Made by a program: the position numbers and the translations under genes
The notes under the pieces: model-generated
Told to the model about the DNA's origin: nothing
Databases searched by the model: none
The model's input: only the letters and a program-made list of their open reading frames with translations
In this document: positions 38,364 to 46,827 of the stretch, piece after piece
How the letters are laid out: every line of letters begins with the position of its first letter
How positions within the stretch are numbered: the stretch's first letter is position 1
Assembly: GCF_016863475.1 (NCBI RefSeq)
Contig: NZ_BOOY01000001.1
Span: 222,034-286,033, forward strand
Reading direction: 5' to 3'
Length of the DNA stretch: 64,000 bases
DNA from: Spirilliplanes yamanashiensis
GTDB taxonomy: Bacteria; Actinomycetota; Actinomycetes; Mycobacteriales; Micromonosporaceae

Positions 38364-39089
38364 TCACGCAGAGTGGCCGTCGGCCTCCGCTACGGCGTCG
38401 AGCCGGTTGCGGCACTCGGCGCACCAGGCCAGATGGGCGTCGAGCCGGCCGCGCTCCCGGGCGGCGAGGCGGCCGCGGACGAGCCCGCCGAGGCGTTCGG
38501 CGGCCCACCGGCACTCGGGGTGGGCGGCGCCGGCGATGTGCTGCTGGAGGTAGAGGCGGCGCAGGCCCTCGCGGGCGCGGTGGGCGAGGACGGCGACCGC
38601 GTTGGGGGTGAGCCCGAGCACGGGGGCGGTCTCGGCCGGACCGAGGCCCTCGACCTCGGTGTGCCAGAGGACGTCCTGCCAGCGCGGCGGGAGCTGGCGG
38701 AACGCGCGCACGGCGTAGGCGCGTTCGAGCCCGGCGAGCGCGGTGTCGTGGAAGGGCACGCCGGGGTCGTACGGGCTGAGGTCGTCGGTGAACTCGATCC
38801 GCCGGTCCACCCGGGCCCGGTTGTAGCAGACGTGCCGCAGGGTGGTGAGCAGGTACGCCCGGAACGACTCCTGGGGGCCGCGCCCGGCGCGCAGGGTGGC
38901 GAGGACCTTGGTGAACGCCTCGGCGACGAGGTCGTCGGCGTCGGCGGGGTCGGAGGCGAGGGTGAACGCCAGCTGCCGGCCGGCGCCGCGGTGCCGCTCG
39001 TAGAGCGTGGCGTACGCGGCGGTGTCGCCGGCGCGCACGGCGTGCACGAGGTCGGTGTCGGTGTCGGTGTCGAGGAGCGCTGACGTCAT
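38364..39089 (-). CDS. ECF sigma factor with C-terminal zinc-binding domain
   Basis: A 241-residue RNA polymerase sigma factor. Region 2 (DADDLVAEAFTKVLATL) and region 4 (WQDVLWHTEVEGLGPAETAPVLGLTPNAV) are clear. After about residue 185 it continues into a tail with HPECRWAAE and HLAWCAEC, an HxxxCxxC zinc site like that of anti-sigma factors. So a zinc-finger inhibitory domain seems fused to the sigma factor itself, and no separate anti-sigma gene is next to it. ATG 39089 has AGGAGG. The N-terminal run DTDTDTD is a short GTCGGT repeat. Confidence 0.92.
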   Translation of the reverse strand: MTSALLDTDTDTDLVHAVRAGDTAAYATLYERHRGAGRQLAFTLASDPADADDLVAEAFTKVLATLRAGRGPQESFRAYLLTTLRHVCYNRARVDRRIEFTDDLSPYDPGVPFHDTALAGLERAYAVRAFRQLPPRWQDVLWHTEVEGLGPAETAPVLGLTPNAVAVLAHRAREGLRRLYLQQHIAGAAHPECRWAAERLGGLVRGRLAARERGRLDAHLAWCAECRNRLDAVAEADGHSA

Positions 39090-39382
39090 CTGTGCCTCCT
39101 GGAGCGGTAAGGCCTGGGAAGCGTGGTACACCCGATTAAGTGTCATCCTAAGGTGTTAAGTCCTATTTGCGAAACCCGCCACCGGCGCGTCACTTGACGG
39201 GCGCGTCGTGCGCGAATGTGCGCGATAGAACGCGCACTCGAAAGAAATTGCTTACCGAGCCTCAAATTCTGATGATTCTTAAGCTCAGCACGTCACAAAC
39301 TGATGATTTGTAGCCGGGCCGCTTCTAGGCTGAGGTGCCGCGTGAGCGACGCGGGTTGGTACGCCAACCGAGGGAGTCGCCG
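39090..39382 (+). promoter_or_regulatory. AT-rich control region upstream of pckG
   Basis: This 293-base divergent spacer is clearly richer in A and T than the surroundings. CTGATGATT occurs at 39269-39277 and again at 39300-39308, 31 bases or three helical turns apart. TAGGCT at 39326-39331 is the likely -10 for pckG, giving a leader of about 45 bases that contains its Shine-Dalgarno. No gene is seen here. Confidence 0.5.
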
Positions 39383-41221
39383 ATGTCCATCTCCACCACG
39401 CCCACCGACGCCGCGGATCGAGTCCCCGAGCACGAGCCGACCGCCCACCGCGGCCTGCTCGCCTGGGTGCGGGAGATCGCCCGGCTGACCACCCCGGACC
39501 GGATCGTCTGGTGCGACGGCTCCGAGGCCGAGTGGCACGAACTCACCGACGGCCTCGTCGCGGCCGGCACGCTCGTGCGGCTGGACCCGGCCAAGCGGCC
39601 GAACTCCTTCTGGGCGCGGACCGACCCCACCGACGTGGCGCGGGTCGAGGAGCGGACGTTCATCTGCTCGGCGGACCCCGCCGACGCCGGGCCGACCAAC
39701 AACTGGGTCGAGCCCGCCGAGATGAAGCTGACGATGACCGAGCTGTACCGCGGCTGCATGACCGGCCGCACGATGTACGTGGTCCCGTTCTGCATGGGCC
39801 CCGTCGACGCTCGAGCGCCGATGTTCGGCGTCGAGCTCACCGACAGCCCGTACGTGGTGGCCAGCATGCGCATCATGACCCGGATGGGCGCGAGCGTGCT
39901 GGCGGCCATGGGCGACGACGCCCCGTTCGTGCGCGCGCTGCACTCGGTCGGCGCGCCGCTCGAGCCCGGCGCCGCCGACGTGGCCTGGCCGTGCAACGAC
40001 ACCAAGTTCATCTCGCACTTCCCCGAGACCCGGGAGATCTGGAGCTACGGCTCCGGGTACGGCGGCAACAGCCTGCTCGGCAAGAAGTGCTACGCGCTGC
40101 GCATCGCCAGCGTCATGGGCCGCGACGAGGGCTGGCTCGCCGAGCACATGCTCATCATGAAGCTCACCTCGCCGCAGGGCGTGGTGCGGTACGTGGCGGG
40201 CGCGTTCCCGTCCGCCTGCGGCAAGACCAACCTGGCCATGCTGGAGCCGACCCTGCCCGGGTGGACGGTCGAAACCGTCGGCGACGACATCGCCTGGATG
40301 CGGTTCGGCGACGACGGCCGGCTGTGGGCCGTCAACCCGGAGTACGGCCTGTTCGGCGTCGCGCCCGGCACCGACCACCGCACCAACCCCAACGCCATGA
40401 AGACCCTGGCCAAGGGCAACTCCATCTTCACCAACGTGGCCCGCACCGACGACGGCGACGTGTGGTGGGAGGGCATGGGCGAGCCGCCCGCGCACCTCAC
40501 CGACTGGCACGGCGACGACTGGACGCCCGACAGCGACGGCCCGTCCAGCCACCCGAACAGCCGGTTCTGCACCCCCATCACGCAGGCGCCCACCCTGGCG
40601 GCCGAGTACCACGACCCGCGCGGCGTGCCGATCGACGCGATCCTGTTCGGCGGCCGGCGCCGGACCACCGTCCCGCTGGTCAGCGAGGCCCGCGACTGGG
40701 TGCACGGCGTGTTCCTGGGCGCCACCCTGTCGTCCGAGACCACCGCCGCCGCGACCGGCAAGGTCGGCGTGGTGCGCCGCGACCCGATGGCGATGCTGCC
40801 GTTCATCGGCTACCACGCCGGCGACTACTTCGCGCACTGGATCGACATGGAGAAGCGGGCCGGCGACGCCGCCAAGCTGCCGAAGGTCTTCTACGTCAAC
40901 TGGTTCCGCCGCGGCGACGACGGCCGGTTCCTGTGGCCCGGCTTCGGCGAGAACAGCCGCGTGCTGGCCTGGATCGCCGGGCGCCTCGACGGCACCGCCC
41001 CCGCCGTCGAGACCCCCGTCGGCATGGTGCCCCCGCCGGGCGCGCTCGACCTGTCCGGGCTGGACACCGACCCCGCCGACGTCGAGCTGGCGCTGCGCGT
41101 CGACGCCGACGAGTGGCGCGCCGAGCTGCCCGGCATCGCCGAGTGGTTCGCCACGATGGGCGACAAGCTGCCCGCCGTGCTCGCCACCGAGCTGGACGCG
41201 CTGCGCGCCCGGCTCGCGTAG
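39383..41221 (+). CDS. pckG: Phosphoenolpyruvate carboxykinase (GTP)
   Basis: A 612-residue enzyme that converts oxaloacetate and GTP to phosphoenolpyruvate, CO2 and GDP, linking the C4 pool to gluconeogenesis. [12 protein letters not shown] is the GTP-type P-loop with its reactive Cys; [12 protein letters not shown] and MRIMTRMG are further family blocks, and [18 protein letters not shown] lies in the nucleotide site. Full length. ATG 39383 has GGGAG upstream. The gene is divergent from the ECF sigma factor. Succinyl-CoA made from propionyl-CoA by the mutase and carboxylase in this window would feed its substrate. Confidence 0.97.
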   Translation: MSISTTPTDAADRVPEHEPTAHRGLLAWVREIARLTTPDRIVWCDGSEAEWHELTDGLVAAGTLVRLDPAKRPNSFWARTDPTDVARVEERTFICSADPADAGPTNNWVEPAEMKLTMTELYRGCMTGRTMYVVPFCMGPVDARAPMFGVELTDSPYVVASMRIMTRMGASVLAAMGDDAPFVRALHSVGAPLEPGAADVAWPCNDTKFISHFPETREIWSYGSGYGGNSLLGKKCYALRIASVMGRDEGWLAEHMLIMKLTSPQGVVRYVAGAFPSACGKTNLAMLEPTLPGWTVETVGDDIAWMRFGDDGRLWAVNPEYGLFGVAPGTDHRTNPNAMKTLAKGNSIFTNVARTDDGDVWWEGMGEPPAHLTDWHGDDWTPDSDGPSSHPNSRFCTPITQAPTLAAEYHDPRGVPIDAILFGGRRRTTVPLVSEARDWVHGVFLGATLSSETTAAATGKVGVVRRDPMAMLPFIGYHAGDYFAHWIDMEKRAGDAAKLPKVFYVNWFRRGDDGRFLWPGFGENSRVLAWIAGRLDGTAPAVETPVGMVPPPGALDLSGLDTDPADVELALRVDADEWRAELPGIAEWFATMGDKLPAVLATELDALRARLA

Positions 41222-41241
41222 CGACCCCGATCAGTGGGTAT

Positions 41242-41272
41242 TCGGACGGCCGTGCGACCCACGGCCGTCCGA
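41242..41272. terminator. Terminator hairpin after pckG
   Basis: A perfect 13-base stem (41242-41254 and 41260-41272) closes a 5-base loop, 20 bases after the pckG stop. It lacks a U-tract, as is common in high-GC actinomycetes. Its position also argues that the next gene starts at or after 41273. Confidence 0.8.
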
Positions 41273-42091
41273 GTGCTCACCGTCCTGCTCGTCCTCACCG
41301 CGGCCGCGACCGTCACGGTCGAGCTGCTCAACCTGCGCTACGCCGACGAGCAGGGCTTCGGCCTGGCCGTGCGCACCGGCTGGGCGCTGCTGCGCACCGT
41401 CGGCTGGCTGGTGCTCATCTGGCACGTGCGCAAGGGCCGGGCCAGCGCCCGCCCGCTCGGCCTGATCCTCGCCGCCACCACCATCTTCGCCGTCGCCCGG
41501 CTCGTCCTGCCCCGCGAAGGGCTGCCGCCGCTGCCCGGGCTCGTCGGCTTCGGCGTGCTCACCGCGCTGTGCGTCACCGTCGTCGTGCTGCTCTACCGGC
41601 ACCCGGCGCTGTTGGCCTGGCACGTGCGGCACGCCAACCGGCTGGTCGTCACCGGCGAGGGGCTGCGCTGGCAGGAGGGCCGCCCCAGCCGCCCCGAGCT
41701 GAGCGGCTGGCTGCTGACCGCCCGCACGGCCGCGTTCACCTGGACGCCGCTGATGATCGTCCCCGCCCTCGCGGCGGGCGGCGAGCTCGGCCGCAACGGC
41801 GTGGCGTCGCTGGCCGCCGTCGTCGCCTGGTTCGCCGCCGCCATCGCGCAGAGCTGGTTCGTCGCCGGCACCACGCTGTTCCTGCTGCGGGGCAAGGCGT
41901 GGGCGCGCACCTTCCTGCTCGGCGTCGGCGTCGCCGTGCTCGCCGTGCACCTGCCGCTGTGCTGGCTGCTGCTCGGCCCCGACGGGCTCGTCCGCGACGG
42001 CGCCCCGGTCGTCGCCGCCGTGCTGCTCGCCGCGTACGGGCTGCGCCGCGCCGGCCGCGAACCCGCCCGCGACCAGGTCCTCGTGTCGTGA
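41273..42091 (+). CDS. Polytopic membrane protein of unknown function
   Basis: A multi-pass protein (272 residues from GTG 41273) with about seven or eight hydrophobic segments and a short cytoplasmic loop, HVRHANRLVVTGEGLRW, in the middle. No family is recognised. In-frame GTGs at 41234 and 41252 would add a basic N-terminus, but they lie in or before the strong terminator hairpin; the later start is preferred. The stop overlaps the start of the following reductase gene (GTGA), so the two are coupled. Confidence 0.75.
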   Translation: MLTVLLVLTAAATVTVELLNLRYADEQGFGLAVRTGWALLRTVGWLVLIWHVRKGRASARPLGLILAATTIFAVARLVLPREGLPPLPGLVGFGVLTALCVTVVVLLYRHPALLAWHVRHANRLVVTGEGLRWQEGRPSRPELSGWLLTARTAAFTWTPLMIVPALAAGGELGRNGVASLAAVVAWFAAAIAQSWFVAGTTLFLLRGKAWARTFLLGVGVAVLAVHLPLCWLLLGPDGLVRDGAPVVAAVLLAAYGLRRAGREPARDQVLVS

Positions 42092-43191
42092 TCTACGACG
42101 TGGCGGTCGTCGGCGCGGGACCGGCCGGCGCCGCCGCCGCGCTCGCCGCCCGCCGCGCCGGGGCGTCCGTGCTGCTGCTCGACCGGGCCGCGTTCCCGCG
42201 CGACAAGCCGTGCGGCGACGGCATCGCCCCGCACACCCTCGACGTCCTGGCCGGCCTCGGCGTCACCGGCCTCACCGACGGCTACGCCCCGGTGCCCGCG
42301 CTGCGCCTCGTCGGCCCCGGCGGCGCCGCCGTCGCCCGGCCGCTGCCGCGCGTCGCGCACACCGTGCCCCGGGCCGTCTTCGACGCCCGCCTCGTCGCGG
42401 CGGCCGTCGCCGCCGGCGCCGACCTGCGCCGGCACACCGTGCGCCGGATCGACCCCGGCGACCCCGTCGACATCGACGGCCGGTGGTCGGCGCGCACCCT
42501 GATCGGCGCGGACGGGGCGTCGTCGCTGGTCCGGCGCCTGCTCGGGTACGACCCCAACCCGCCCGGCCACCTCGCCCTGGCCATCCGCGGCTACGCCGCC
42601 GCCCCGCCCGGCCCGGTCGAGCAGCTCATCGTCACCACCCGCGCCCGCTGGCCCGCGTACGCCTGGTCGTTCCCCATCGGCGACGGCCGGGCCAACGTCG
42701 GCTACGGCGAGGTGCTGCGCGGACCGGCGCTCAGCCGGGCGTACCTGCTGGACCGCCTCGCCCGTCTGCTGCCCGGCGCCGAACCCGACAGCCTGCGGGC
42801 CCACCACCTGCCGCTGTCCACCCACCGCCCGCCGCCGGGCCGCGGCCGGGTCCTGCTCGCGGGCGACGCGCTGTCGCTCATCAACCCGTTCACCGGCGAG
42901 GGCATCTTCTACGCGGTGCTGTCCGGCGCGCTCGCCGGCGCCGCCGCCATCGGCCCCGACCCGGCCCGGCGGTACGCGGCGGCGCTGCGCGCGCGGCTCG
43001 GCCGGCACCTGCGGCACTCCGGCGCGGCGGCCTGGCTCAGCCGGGCCCCGCGCTTCGTCGACGCCGCCGTGCGGGCCGCCCACCGCGACGCCCGCGTGTT
43101 CGGCCGGGTCGTCGACCTGGGCCTCGGCGACGGCCACCTCGATGTGCGCACTCTGTGCAGGATCGGTGGCGAACTGGTGACCACCGCGTGA
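42088..43191 (+). CDS. Geranylgeranyl reductase family FAD oxidoreductase
   Basis: A 367-residue flavoprotein with the GR2 fold: VGAGPAGAAAALAARRAG at the N-terminus, DKPCGDGIAP shortly after (Cys around residue 46, a family feature), and GRVLLAGDALSLINPFTGEGIFYAVLSG at the FAD ribityl site. The family saturates isoprenoid double bonds (archaeal lipids, plant phytol, mycobacterial MenJ). It is coupled to an upstream membrane protein and 31 bases upstream of a cis-prenyltransferase, so a polyprenyl substrate is plausible. Confidence 0.9.
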   Translation: MIYDVAVVGAGPAGAAAALAARRAGASVLLLDRAAFPRDKPCGDGIAPHTLDVLAGLGVTGLTDGYAPVPALRLVGPGGAAVARPLPRVAHTVPRAVFDARLVAAAVAAGADLRRHTVRRIDPGDPVDIDGRWSARTLIGADGASSLVRRLLGYDPNPPGHLALAIRGYAAAPPGPVEQLIVTTRARWPAYAWSFPIGDGRANVGYGEVLRGPALSRAYLLDRLARLLPGAEPDSLRAHHLPLSTHRPPPGRGRVLLAGDALSLINPFTGEGIFYAVLSGALAGAAAIGPDPARRYAAALRARLGRHLRHSGAAAWLSRAPRFVDAAVRAAHRDARVFGRVVDLGLGDGHLDVRTLCRIGGELVTTA

Positions 43192-43209
43192 GCGCGGCCC
43201 CGCGGTGGC

Positions 43210-43222
43210 TACCCTGACACCG
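43210..43222 (+). promoter_or_regulatory. Leaderless -10 of uppS
   Basis: TACCCT (43210-43215), seven bases, then ATG 43223. This favours the later start over a GTG at 43205, which would put the box inside the coding region. Confidence 0.45.
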
Positions 43223-43993
43223 ATGAAGCTGCGGGACCTCGCCTACTCCGTGTACGAGCGGCGGCTCGCCGGCAAGCTCGCCGGCAAGCCGGTGCCGCAG
43301 CACGTCGGGGTCATGTGCGACGGCAACCGCCGCTGGGCCCGCGAGATGGGCTACGTCGACCCCAACGACGGCCACCGCGTCGGCGCGCAGCGCATCAAGG
43401 AGCTGCTCGGCTGGTGCGACCAGGCCGGCATCGGCCACGTCACCCTCTACCTGCTCGCCACCGACAACCTGCGCCGCGCCGCCGAGGAACTCGACCCGCT
43501 CGTGCAGATCATCGAGGACCTCGCCACCGAGCTGGCCGAGGACGGCAACCCGTGGCGCCTGCGCATGGTCGGCGCCCTCGACCTGCTGCCCGCCGCCACC
43601 GCCACCACCCTGAAGGCGGCCCAGGAGAAGACCCGCGACCGCACCGGCGGCGTCGAGGTCAACATGGCCGTCGGCTACGGCGGCCGCCGCGAGATCGCCG
43701 ACGCCGTCCGCTCCCTGCTCCACGAGCACGCCGCCGCCGGCCGCACCCTGGAGGAACTGGCCGAGATCCTCGACGTCGAGCACATCGCCCAGCACCTCTA
43801 CACCCGCGGCCAGCCCGACCCCGACCTGGTCATCCGCACCAGCGGCGAGCAGCGGCTGTCCGGCTTCCTGCTGTGGCAGTCGGCGCACTCCGAGTTCTAC
43901 TTCCACGACGCCAACTGGCCGGACTTCCGCCGCGTCGACTTCCTCCGGGCGCTGCGCTCGTACGCGGCCCGCCAGCGCCGCTTCGGCGCCTAG
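43223..43993 (+). CDS. uppS: Isoprenyl diphosphate synthase, cis type (UppS/Z-FPP-like)
   Basis: A 256-residue cis-prenyltransferase. The pyrophosphate loop is GVMCDGNRRWA with Asp33, and the C-terminal motif is IRTSGEQRLSGFLLWQSAHSEFYF. It condenses isopentenyl units to make short or long Z-prenyl diphosphates for lipid carriers. Similarity is to the Rv1086 type (short-chain Z-farnesyl synthase) as much as to long-chain UppS, and product length cannot be settled. TACCCT at 43210-43215, seven bases before ATG, suggests a leaderless promoter, though read-through from the reductase is also possible. Confidence 0.92.
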   Translation: MKLRDLAYSVYERRLAGKLAGKPVPQHVGVMCDGNRRWAREMGYVDPNDGHRVGAQRIKELLGWCDQAGIGHVTLYLLATDNLRRAAEELDPLVQIIEDLATELAEDGNPWRLRMVGALDLLPAATATTLKAAQEKTRDRTGGVEVNMAVGYGGRREIADAVRSLLHEHAAAGRTLEELAEILDVEHIAQHLYTRGQPDPDLVIRTSGEQRLSGFLLWQSAHSEFYFHDANWPDFRRVDFLRALRSYAARQRRFGA

Positions 43994-44001
43994 AACGCGC
44001 G

Positions 44002-44238
44002 ATGGCATACATGGCCGACCTCGACGTAAACGAGTACGGGTGGGTGACCGGCGGGGTCGAGGCGTTTCCGATCCACGTCACGGATCACGACTGGCTGACA
44101 CCGTACCCGCGCTTCCATTCCATTCCCGCCTTCCGGTGGGAGGCCGGCACCTCGCGGGTCGTGTCGATGTTCGTCGGCGCCGGCGTCAAGGGGCTGGGAT
44201 GTACGCCCCTGAACTTCGCCGAAGTTGGGAATAGTTAA
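44002..44238 (+). CDS. Small protein of unknown function
   Basis: A 78-residue open frame starting MAYMADLDVNEYGWVTGG, nine bases after the uppS stop. It is rich in aromatic residues (Trp, Tyr, Phe, His) and has no signal peptide or membrane segment. Codon choice is less GC-biased at third positions than neighbours, and no clear Shine-Dalgarno is seen, so coding status is uncertain. It is followed after five bases by another small frame. Could be a small accessory gene or a remnant. Confidence 0.4.
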   Translation: MAYMADLDVNEYGWVTGGVEAFPIHVTDHDWLTPYPRFHSIPAFRWEAGTSRVVSMFVGAGVKGLGCTPLNFAEVGNS

Positions 44239-44243
44239 CTGGC

Positions 44244-44543
44244 ATGCCTGACATATCGGTGGCCTTGATCGGCGCCTCGACGGTGCAGACCGCCACCCTC
44301 CGGCGACGTCTCGAGCAGGCGGGCTATGTCTGCCGACGTCCGGACGCCCTGGTCGTCGAGCTGCGAGATGTGTCGGACTGCTCGAAAGTCGGGGGTGTCA
44401 TCGCGGAGTCCCTGCGGGATGGGGATCCGGCGGTCATGTTGCATCTCGACGGGCCCGGGGCCGAGACGACCCACTTCCGGATCCAGTCGCTGACCGGAGA
44501 GATGATCGGCTCGTCCCTCGCTACCTGTGCCTGGTTCCAGTAG
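44244..44543 (+). CDS. Small protein of unknown function
   Basis: A 99-residue open frame starting MPDISVALIGASTVQTATLRR and ending in a hydrophobic, Cys- and Trp-containing tail (TCAWFQ). Third codon positions favour G/C but less than usual. The order of beta-like and helical segments suggests a compact alpha/beta fold. No family is recognised. It immediately follows the 78-residue frame and converges on the phosphotransferase gene. Confidence 0.45.
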   Translation: MPDISVALIGASTVQTATLRRRLEQAGYVCRRPDALVVELRDVSDCSKVGGVIAESLRDGDPAVMLHLDGPGAETTHFRIQSLTGEMIGSSLATCAWFQ

Positions 44544-44563
44544 CCGGTGTCCGACGGCCGGCC

Positions 44564-45709
44564 CTAGAACAGGTCCCGCGTCTGGTCGGCGATGTAGCGG
44601 GTCAGGGCCACCCGCTCGGCGAAGGCGCCCGCCGCCACCGGGTCGTCGGTGCGGTCCATCAGCTCGTACGGCAGGGACGTGAAGCCGCTGCGGATCAGCA
44701 GCATGCCCAGGAAGCCCAGCCGGACCTCGTCCGCGTCCTCGACGACGCCCTCGTCGGACAGGCCGGTCAGGTACGCGTCGCCGATGATCGACTGCACGGC
44801 GGGCAGCTCGGCCACCCGGTGCTCGCCGGCGTGCACCATGCCGACGAGCAGCTGCGCCAGGTCGGCGCCGACCGCGCTCGCCGACTGGAACTGGGCGTCG
44901 ATCACCACGAACGTCTCCGGGGCGTCCGCCGGCACCAGCAGGTTCTGCGGGCAGGCGTCGTTGTGGCCCATCGACTGCGGCAGGGCGTCGAGGCGGTCGA
45001 GCGCCGCGGGGATCCGCTCGGCCAGCGCCAGCAGGTCGGCGCGCAGGCCGGCGTGCTCCGCCAGCCACGGGTGGGCCCACACGGCGTCGTCGGCGAGGGC
45101 GTGCAGGCCGCGGACCGGGATGCTGTCGGCGAACCTGCGGGTGACGAAGCCGGGCGGCTGCGGCGCCTGGGCCATCACCTCCGGGCGGGCGCCCCGGGCG
45201 TTGAGGCGGCCGAGCAGCCGCGCCGCGCGCGCGTAGCGGGCCAGGTTCCACACCTCCGAGGACGCGTGCACGTCCTCCATCCACAGCGCCAGCCGGTCGT
45301 CGCCCAGGTCCGCGACCCGGTACAGCGCGGGGACGCGCATGCCGTCGGGCAGCATCCCGGCGAACGGCTGCTCCCACGCGCACAGCTCGGCGCGCCACGG
45401 GAACAGCTCGAGGATCTCGGTGGCCATCGGCTCGGGCAGGATGTGCAGCAGCGGCCAGTGCCGCGGGTGCTGGATGACCTTCACGAAGATCGACCAGTGC
45501 TCGCCGTCCAGGTCGCGGCCGTGCACGCGGGCCAGCGCGCCGGTCGAGATGGAGCCCATCTCGTAGGTCACCGGGGTGACCGCCACCGACGCGCGGTCGA
45601 TCTTGCGGTGGAGCGCCTCGTCGACGAGCACGGCCAGGGCGGTGCCCGCGTCCTCGGGGGCGGCCTCCGGCGTCTTCGGTCCGAGCAGCTCGTCGACAGT
45701 CCAGGTCAT
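44564..45709 (-). CDS. Aminoglycoside phosphotransferase-fold kinase
   Basis: A 381-residue kinase of the APH/choline kinase fold. The catalytic loop MGHNDACPQNLLV has the H-x-D-x4-N pattern, and VVIDAQFQSAS provides the metal-binding Asp, with AQ in place of the usual FE/WE. VKVIQHP supplies the phosphate-binding Lys. Small-molecule or sugar kinases of this fold are common in actinomycetes; true antibiotic resistance is not implied. It follows the trehalose phosphatase gene by 49 bases on the same strand. Confidence 0.85.
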   Translation of the reverse strand: MTWTVDELLGPKTPEAAPEDAGTALAVLVDEALHRKIDRASVAVTPVTYEMGSISTGALARVHGRDLDGEHWSIFVKVIQHPRHWPLLHILPEPMATEILELFPWRAELCAWEQPFAGMLPDGMRVPALYRVADLGDDRLALWMEDVHASSEVWNLARYARAARLLGRLNARGARPEVMAQAPQPPGFVTRRFADSIPVRGLHALADDAVWAHPWLAEHAGLRADLLALAERIPAALDRLDALPQSMGHNDACPQNLLVPADAPETFVVIDAQFQSASAVGADLAQLLVGMVHAGEHRVAELPAVQSIIGDAYLTGLSDEGVVEDADEVRLGFLGMLLIRSGFTSLPYELMDRTDDPVAAGAFAERVALTRYIADQTRDLF

Positions 45710-45758
45710 GCGCCTATCGTCGCCCCTGGCGGGGCGGTTGCGCTGTCGGATCGCCGCG

Positions 45759-46556
45759 CTAGCGCGCGAAGGCGGGCAGTGCCCCGGCCAGGAAGTCGGC
45801 GACGGCGTGCGGCGAGTCGAGCGTCAGGTCGGCGGCGTTGGACACCTCGGCGCCCGTCTCCGGGTTCGCCACGGCCACGCACATGCCCATGAACTTCGGG
45901 TCGACGGCCTCGCGGGCGCGCAGCGCGTCGAACGCCTTGATGTCGGACATGTCGTCGCCGAAGTACCAGGCGCAGCCCAGCTCCTTGACGGCCTCGCCGA
46001 TGACCATGCCCTTGTCCTGGTCGACCGGGGGCTTCAGCTCGACGACCATGCGGCCGCCCTGCACCTTGAGGCCGAGCCGCTCGGCCTGCTCGCGGCCCCA
46101 GCGCTCGATGGTGGGCCCCTGGTCGGGGTTGGTGCGGTAGTGCAGCGCGACGCTCAGCCGCTTGAACTCGACCAGCGTGCCCGCGGGCAGCTCGGCGCGG
46201 GCCCGGCCGGCCAGCTCCTCCATCACGGGCACCCACGGCTCGGCGGCGGGCACGGTGACGATCTCGCCCTCGTGCAGCACCTCCAGGCCGTACAGCCCGT
46301 AGAGGTCGACGTGCTGCAGTGCGGCGAACCGGTCGCGCAGGAAGCTGACCGGGCGGGCGCTGACGATGGCGACGCGGCTGACAGCCCCGGCGAGCGCCTC
46401 CAGCGACGCCATGACCGCGGGCACCGGCTGGACGGCGTCGGGGTCGTCCTCGACGGGGGCCAGCACGCCGTCGAAGTCGAAGAAGAGGGCGGCCTCGGAG
46501 GCCCGCTCGGCGGTCAGCTGCCACGCCTCGGCGGCGGTGGGGGAAGACTGCGGCAC
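45759..46556 (-). CDS. otsB: Trehalose-6-phosphate phosphatase family (OtsB)
   Basis: A 265-residue HAD-superfamily phosphatase. LFFDFDGVLAPV carries the nucleophile and general-acid Asp pair, AIVSARP is motif II, a Lys follows in motif III, and YFGDDMSDIKAFDAL is motif IV binding Mg2+. The cap between motifs II and III is of trehalose phosphatase type. It removes phosphate from trehalose-6-phosphate; no trehalose-phosphate synthase is in the window. GTG 46556 is seven bases from TACGCT on its strand (plus 46564-46569), a leaderless promoter. Confidence 0.87.
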   Translation of the reverse strand: MPQSSPTAAEAWQLTAERASEAALFFDFDGVLAPVEDDPDAVQPVPAVMASLEALAGAVSRVAIVSARPVSFLRDRFAALQHVDLYGLYGLEVLHEGEIVTVPAAEPWVPVMEELAGRARAELPAGTLVEFKRLSVALHYRTNPDQGPTIERWGREQAERLGLKVQGGRMVVELKPPVDQDKGMVIGEAVKELGCAWYFGDDMSDIKAFDALRAREAVDPKFMGMCVAVANPETGAEVSNAADLTLDSPHAVADFLAGALPAFAR

Positions 46557-46645
46557 GGGTGTCAGCGTACCCGTCCGGGGACGGTTGCGCGCCGGTCGCG
46601 TTTCGGTTGCGTCCCGGTTGCTTCGGCGCGGCGATCGAGCTCGTA

Positions 46646-46682
46646 CTAGCTAAGCCTGGCTTGCTGCCGCTAGCGTCTAGTC
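46646..46682 (+). promoter_or_regulatory. Promoter with nested dyads ahead of the phoH2 leader ORF
   Basis: CTAGC (46646-46650) and GCTAG (46669-46673) flank AAGCC-T-GGCTT (46652-46662). TAGCGT at 46671-46676 overlaps the right arm and lies six bases before ATG 46683. A regulator could bind the dyad and cover the -10. Confidence 0.45.
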
Positions 46683-46763
46683 ATGGCGAGGGGTCGTCCC
46701 GAGCCAGCCGGCCGGCCCGGACCTGCGATGTATGCGCCACGGGGCCTGCATCCGACCCCGTGA
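46683..46763 (+). CDS. Possible leader peptide upstream of phoH2
   Basis: A 26-codon frame beginning MARGRPEPAGRPG and ending TGA. Its ATG is placed exactly as in the other leaderless genes (six bases after TAGCGT), which is the main reason to suspect translation. It is basic and proline-rich. In mycobacteria phoH2 is preceded by a small antitoxin gene (phoAT); this frame is much shorter, does not overlap phoH2, and similarity cannot be judged. It could instead be an upstream regulatory ORF. Confidence 0.4.
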   Translation: MARGRPEPAGRPGPAMYAPRGLHPTP

Positions 46764-46827
46764 ACGTTCCGGGCGCCGGTGAGGGCGGACACGGGTGGTT
46801 CGGGTGCACGCCCGTTGGAGATGGCCT

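Noticed and set aside
44564..45709. Aminoglycoside resistance gene
   Set aside because: The APH fold is shared by many metabolic kinases; there is no antibiotic context and the DFG-equivalent is atypical (IDAQ).
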